Source of the DNA: an uncultured Eubacterium sp. | Lineage (GTDB): Bacteria; Bacillota; Clostridia; Peptostreptococcales; Anaerovoracaceae | NCBI GenBank assembly: GCA_947367725.1 | Contig: CANBFZ010000045.1 | Coordinates: forward strand, 1 to 9,137 | Direction: 5' to 3' | DNA: 9,137 nt | Shown here: piece by piece, positions 6,801 through 9,137 of the stretch | Layout: each line of letters opens with the position of its first letter | How positions within the stretch are numbered: position 1 is the first letter of the stretch | Notes under the pieces: model-generated | Told to the model about the DNA's origin: nothing | Databases searched by the model: none | What the model saw: only the letters and a program-made list of their open reading frames with translations | Made by a program: the position numbers and the translations under genes

Positions 6801-7329
6801 CTCCAATACCGGCGGGCAAGCTTCTAAGGCGACACCAGCAGCAGCCATCGCAAAATTTGCGGCTTCTGGCAAACGGATTAAGAAAAAAGATCTGGGTATG
6901 ATGGCGATGTCCTACGGCTATGTTTATGTAGCGCAGGTTGGCATGGGTGCAGATAAAGCCCAGTTCATGAAAGCGGTCGCTGAAGCGGAGGCTTACGACG
7001 GACCGTCCCTGATCATCGCTTATGCGCCTTGTATCAACCACGGCATGAAGAAAGGGATGGGAAAATCTCAGGAGAATATCAAGGATGCTGTGGAATCGGG
7101 TTATTGGCATCTGTATAGATATAATCCAGAACTGAAAAAGCAGGGCAGAAATCCATTTATTCTGGATTCTAAGGCGCCGACGAGGCCATTCAGAGACTTT
7201 ATCATGGGGCAGAATCGGTATGCTTCTCTGGCAAAAGAATTCCCGCAGAAAGCGGATAAACTCTTTGCGATGACGGAGGAAGACGCAAAGGAAAAATACG
7301 AAAACTACAAAAAATTATCTGAAGAATAA
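3802..7329 (+). CDS. nifJ: Pyruvate:ferredoxin (flavodoxin) oxidoreductase, single-chain
   Basis: This cytoplasmic enzyme converts pyruvate, CoA and oxidised ferredoxin to acetyl-CoA, CO2 and reduced ferredoxin, the central anaerobic pyruvate step. It has 1175 residues with all domains fused. The N-terminal pyrimidine-binding domain has YPITPSSTMSE (29-39), the catalytic glutamate E65 and substrate arginine R115. The KFWGLGSDGTVGANKT stretch follows mid-protein. Two 4Fe-4S ferredoxin motifs hold C690, C693, C696, C700 and C746, C749, C752, C756. The cluster next to TPP uses C812, C815, C840 and C1077. The TPP/magnesium site is G968-D969-G970 through N1002. These positions track the Desulfovibrio africanus enzyme closely, but the C-terminal oxygen-protection extension of that enzyme is absent, as in most clostridial forms. 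It is probably monocistronic, with its own promoter and strong terminator. No residue looks damaged. Confidence 0.98.
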   Translation: MTKKRMKTMDGNTAAAQVSYAFTDVAAIYPITPSSTMSEVVDEWAAYGKKNIFGQTVRVAEMQSEAGAAGTVHGSLSSGALTTTYTSSQGLLLMIPNMYKIAGEMLPAVFHVAARTVSSHALCIFGDHSDVMAARQTGFAMLASSSVQEVMDLGAVAHLAAVKGSLPFVHFFDGFRTSHEIQKIETIEYDELRKLIDLDAVDKFRKRALNPEHPVIRGTAQNPDIFFQAREASNKFYDELPEIVVEYMDKIGEITGRKYKPFDYVGAPDAENVIVAMGSVCETIEESMEKLLADGHKVGLIKVRLYRPFVKKYFMEVLPKTVERIAVLDRTKEPGAIGEPLYQDIKTMLYGEKYAPEVYGGRYGLGSKDVTPGMVRAVFDNLYHKHPKDHFTVGIEDDVTGHSLGYTVGISREPEGTIKCKFWGLGSDGTVGANKTAIKIIGDKTDLYAQGYFAYDSKKSGGVTISHLRFGKNPIKSAYGINQADFVACHNQAYLRQYDMLKDLQKGGTFLLNSLWTPEEMDAHLPASVKRALAKKEANFYTIDAWKISEAIGLGSRINMIMQAAFFKLTEVIPVDDAIKYLKDGIEKTYKKKGQQVIEMNWKAVDEGINAIQKVEIPASWLDAEDPKEKVLDLPVFVEEVLIPMNKQEGEDLPVSTFINHPDGSFPLGTSRYEKRGVAVHLPKWDMTKCIQCNQCSFVCPHSAIRPVLLTDAELAAAPAGFETIKAQGAKLDGLHYRMQLSALDCMGCGNCADICPAKEKALKMEAYADVVDEADNWDYAMTIPKKELSVDKKSVKGSQFYQPYFEFSGACAGCGETPYLKVITQLFGDRMMIANATGCSSIWGASAPSMPYCTDEKGHGPAWANSLFEDNAEFGYGMVLATKQIRDKIESNMKALLELDIDDEMKDAFKDWLEYKDHGEESIAASNKVIAAIEGMKTTDEVLKQLCDRILRYKEYLVKKSIWAIGGDGWAYDIGYGGLDHVLASGENINVLVFDTEVYSNTGGQASKATPAAAIAKFAASGKRIKKKDLGMMAMSYGYVYVAQVGMGADKAQFMKAVAEAEAYDGPSLIIAYAPCINHGMKKGMGKSQENIKDAVESGYWHLYRYNPELKKQGRNPFILDSKAPTRPFRDFIMGQNRYASLAKEFPQKADKLFAMTEEDAKEKYENYKKLSEE

Positions 7330-7342
7330 TCAGATACACCAC

Positions 7343-7383
7343 AAAAAAGATGCCGCATTGATTTTGTTCAATGCGGCATCTTT
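7343..7383. terminator. Bidirectional terminator between nifJ and the transporter
   Basis: A perfect 16-pair stem (7346-7361 with 7368-7383) has a six-base TTTTGT loop. Six As (7343-7348) give a U-run to leftward transcripts, and TTT plus a T-rich tail serves rightward ones. It lies 16 bases past the nifJ stop and 19 bases past the stop of the convergent transporter gene, so it can end both. Confidence 0.9.
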
Positions 7384-7402
7384 CTATTAAAATGCATAAG
7401 GC

Positions 7403-8800
7403 TTATGAGAAAATGTCCAGTTTAAAGAAGGTATCGATCTGGCCCAAAAGTACCAGAACCATGAGCAGCGGTGCTGCGAATTTGATGCAGAAATCGAAGA
7501 ATTTCTGGGTTCTGAACTTGTTTCCATTGAGGCTCACTTCTTTGTCGACCAGTTCTGTCGGCAGAATGATTGCCATGTAGCAAGCGCCTAGTGGCATTAG
7601 AATGCCTTCGGAAACCAGATCGAAGGAATCCAGCCAGCAACCCTGACCGAAGATCTGTGGGAAGCCGTTGCCTCCAAGACCGTCCAGTGCAACAAAGACG
7701 CCTTCGATGCCGACGATAATACCCATGATGGTGACAACCAGCTTTCTGTCAATTGGCTTGCCTTTTTCAGCACGCTTGTCCATGACTGTGGAGCTGACCG
7801 CTTCGAGCAGCGCGATGGAAGACGTGATGGCAGCGATAAATACCAGACCGTAGAAGATAAAGCCAAAGATTGGACCAAAACTGCCCATGGCAGAGAATAC
7901 CGTCTGTAATGTGATGAACAGAAGTCCAGGGCCGCCTGCAGGGTCAAGACCGGAAGCGAATACAGCCGGCATGATTGCAAGTCCCGCCATGATCGCGATG
8001 ATGGTATCGGCGAACGGGATAATCAAAGCACTTCTTTCCAGACTAGCATCCTTCGTCATATAGGAACCGTAAGTGACGGTGATACCCATGCCTAGTGACA
8101 GAGAGAAGAACATCTGACCGCCTGCTGCAGCAAGTACGTTGATAAAACCTGCACCCTGGAATACTTCCCAATTTGGTTTGAACATGAATGCAAGACCTGC
8201 AACTGCGCCTGGCATGGTAACGCTTCTAATGATGACTACGACCAGAGCCAGGAATAAAGCTGGCATTGCGACTTTGGTGAATCTTTCAATCCCGCTGGAA
8301 ACGCCGCCACGTACGATGAGTATAGTCAGTGCTACGAAAATAATGGTATAGATGGAGCTTTCCAGCATATCGGTGGAAAATGCGCCGAAGTATGTGGCAC
8401 TATCAGCACCGCCGACACCAAAGCCTGCACCAAAGAGGTCACCGATATTGGCAATGGCATATTTGAGACAGTAGCCGCCTAGCATACAGTAAAAGCCTAA
8501 AATCAACAGCGGAGAAATCCAACCGAACCAGCCGATAAATGCGTATTTCTTGCTCAGGGATTCATAAGCGCCGACGACGCCTTTGCCAGCATGTCTGCCC
8601 AGAGAAAGTTCACCTAGACAGATGACATAGCCGACCAGTATGACTAATAACAGGTAAAGAATGAGGAAGGCGAAACCGCCGCTGATTCCCATCTTATACG
8701 GGAATCCCCATAAGTTACCAAGACCAACAGCGGAGCCGATGGCGGCCATTAAAAAGCCGAAATTACTGGCCCACTGTCCTTTTCCATGTTGTTGTTCCAT
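7403..8800 (-). CDS. Neurotransmitter:sodium symporter (NSS/SNF) family transporter
   Basis: This inner-membrane sodium-coupled importer belongs to the LeuT/MhsT/TnaT family, whose bacterial members mostly carry amino acids. It has 465 residues. About 11 hydrophobic segments can be read (about 13-37, 42-63, 88-118, 148-163, 177-196, 218-246, 257-282, 309-340, 353-370, 393-413, 437-455), the 11-helix form common in bacteria. Helix 1 carries GSAVGLGN (22-29), with A24, V25 and N29 at the sodium and substrate site and the unwound centre. Helix 2 has GELSLGR (63-69). Helix 6 has GGQMFFSLSLGMG (227-239). Helix 8 has AITSSIALLE, with T326 and S327 as sodium ligands. AGGAGG (8816-8811) is ten bases before the ATG. 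The substrate cannot be told from sequence; hydrophobic or aromatic amino acids are a family-based guess. It converges on nifJ. Confidence 0.95.
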   Translation of the reverse strand: MEQQHGKGQWASNFGFLMAAIGSAVGLGNLWGFPYKMGISGGFAFLILYLLLVILVGYVICLGELSLGRHAGKGVVGAYESLSKKYAFIGWFGWISPLLILGFYCMLGGYCLKYAIANIGDLFGAGFGVGGADSATYFGAFSTDMLESSIYTIIFVALTILIVRGGVSSGIERFTKVAMPALFLALVVVIIRSVTMPGAVAGLAFMFKPNWEVFQGAGFINVLAAAGGQMFFSLSLGMGITVTYGSYMTKDASLERSALIIPFADTIIAIMAGLAIMPAVFASGLDPAGGPGLLFITLQTVFSAMGSFGPIFGFIFYGLVFIAAITSSIALLEAVSSTVMDKRAEKGKPIDRKLVVTIMGIIVGIEGVFVALDGLGGNGFPQIFGQGCWLDSFDLVSEGILMPLGACYMAIILPTELVDKEVSLNGNKFRTQKFFDFCIKFAAPLLMVLVLLGQIDTFFKLDIFS

Positions 8801-8810
8801 GAGATAAAGT

Positions 8811-8816
8811 CCTCCT
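8811..8816 (-). promoter_or_regulatory. Transporter gene ribosome binding site
   Basis: Minus-strand AGGAGG lies ten bases before the ATG at 8800. Confidence 0.8.
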
Positions 8817-8853
8817 AATTAAAATTGCATAATCAATAATTGTATGTTTTTCT

Positions 8854-8882
8854 ATTATACGCAGTGTCACGATGTTTGTCAA
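8854..8882 (-). promoter_or_regulatory. Consensus sigma-A promoter of the transporter gene
   Basis: On the minus strand, TTGACA (8882-8877), exactly 17 bases and TATAAT (8859-8854) form a 12/12 consensus promoter. The start would be near 8847, giving a leader of about 46 bases. Such a promoter predicts strong expression unless repressed. No clear operator dyad is seen over it. Confidence 0.88.
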
Positions 8883-8969
8883 TGAAAACCTAAAACGAAG
8901 AAAAGAATTTGTTTTTTAAACCAAAAAACGCCATGTAATATTCGAAATTTTTAACATAATTCATCATAA

Positions 8970-9050
8970 AAGCGAAAGGAATGAGCGGAAGAGCATATGA
9001 AACATGCGTTGCTATGCAGGAAATATCGAAAATCGATATTTCCTACATAA
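8970..9050 (+). repeat. Candidate dispersed repeat, copy B
   Basis: This segment is similar to 1826-1896 in the same orientation: 16 of the first 18 bases, and 24 of the last 33 (9018-9050). The middle holds a small hairpin, GCAT-ATGAAAC-ATGC (8993-9007), at the same place as the different-sequence hairpin of copy A. The 3' part is a perfect 12-pair hairpin (9018-9029 with 9033-9044, loop AAA), which is decayed in copy A. No reading frame or T-run is associated with it. Confidence 0.4.
9018..9044. repeat. Perfect 12-bp palindrome with AAA loop
   Basis: AGGAAATATCGA (9018-9029) and TCGATATTTCCT (9033-9044) are exact reverse complements separated by three As. It has no T-run directly after it on either strand. 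It forms the 3' half of repeat copy B and lies just beyond the minus-strand terminator at 9052-9082. Confidence 0.6.
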
Positions 9051-9051
9051 T

Positions 9052-9082
9052 AAAAAAGCAGCCTGCGTAACGCAGGCTGCTT
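9052..9082 (-). terminator. Strong intrinsic terminator for leftward transcripts
   Basis: A 12-pair, G/C-rich stem (9056-9067 with 9071-9082) has a three-base loop. On the minus strand it is followed by six Ts (9057-9052), the standard layout. On the + strand only TTCTG follows. It therefore ends a leftward transcript entering from the right edge. Confidence 0.8.
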
Positions 9083-9089
9083 CTGTGCA

Positions 9090-9108
9090 AGATATATGTA
9101 TCTTTTTT
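9090..9108 (+). terminator. Short AGATA/TATCT hairpin with T6
   Basis: AGATA-TATG-TATCT (9090-9103) with six Ts (9103-9108) looks like a minimal + strand terminator. The A/T-rich five-pair stem is weak, and no + strand gene ends just upstream, so this is doubtful. Confidence 0.2.
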
Positions 9109-9112
9109 GCGT

Positions 9113-9137
9113 TTAGAACAACGTGGTGAATCCGAAG
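9113..9137 (-). CDS. Possible 3' end of an unidentified minus-strand gene (partial)
   Basis: On the minus strand the frame from 9136 reads F-G-F-T-T-L-F and stops with TAA at 9115-9113, about 30 bases before the strong minus-strand terminator. The spacing fits a gene's end, and the terminator needs a source to the right. Seven codons are far too few to name a protein, and another frame could be the true one. Confidence 0.3.

Larger units (their letters stand above)
8883..9112. other. Noncoding gap between two minus-strand units
   Basis: No open frame with a plausible start and ribosome binding site is seen on either strand. The gap contains an AT-rich stretch (8883-8969) with no recognised signal, repeat copy B, its perfect palindrome and the minus-strand terminator. 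Confidence 0.6.

Noticed and set aside
1..9137. Searched for CRISPR arrays, transposases, integrase sites, tRNAs, toxin-antitoxin pairs and defence genes.
   Set aside because: No regularly spaced repeats, cloverleaf-like sequences, or open frames of those families were found by reading the window.

Overview
The window looks like a chromosomal housekeeping segment from a strictly anaerobic Clostridia-type Firmicute. Three things support this. The gene order dnaX-ybaB-recR-yaaL-bofA is the block typical of Bacilli and Clostridia. Ribosome binding sites are strong AGGAGG types. There is also a full-length, oxygen-sensitive single-chain pyruvate:ferredoxin oxidoreductase. I cannot name the genus from sequence alone. 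No CRISPR array, transposase, phage gene, tRNA or rRNA is visible.

Layout, left to right. Positions 51-2921 hold a DNA replication and repair cluster on the + strand: dnaX (clamp-loader tau/gamma subunit), then an unusually long, hairpin-rich 262-nt spacer, then ybaB and recR, which overlap by one base (TAATG) and are surely translated together. A hairpin plus T-run ends this unit. Positions 3091-3282 hold a yaaL (DUF2508) gene on the minus strand, inverted relative to its neighbours. Positions 3376-3636 hold bofA on the + strand with its own strong ribosome binding site. After an AT-rich gap with a good sigma-A promoter and a dyad over the -35 box comes nifJ (3802-7329), the largest gene. 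A perfect 16-bp-stem bidirectional terminator separates it from a convergent neurotransmitter:sodium-symporter (NSS) family transporter (8800-7403, minus), which has a textbook TTGACA-N17-TATAAT promoter. The last 255 bases hold a copy of a repeat-like segment, a strong minus-strand terminator, and probably the last few codons of another minus-strand gene running in from the right edge.

How the genes relate. DnaX, YbaB and RecR form the replication/recombinational-repair group. YaaL and BofA are usual passengers of this block; BofA is a small membrane protein known from sporulation control. NifJ decarboxylates pyruvate to acetyl-CoA and reduces ferredoxin. Next to it, a sodium-coupled amino-acid-type importer would fit an amino-acid-using anaerobe, but that link is inference.

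I do not see a clear new system. The items most worth a second look are (a) a pair of similar hairpin-bearing intergenic segments at 1826-1896 and 8970-9050, which may be members of a dispersed repeat family, (b) the inverted yaaL, (c) an A AAA AAT slippery heptamer in dnaX placed where a short gamma form would be produced, and (d) the dyad overlapping the nifJ promoter.
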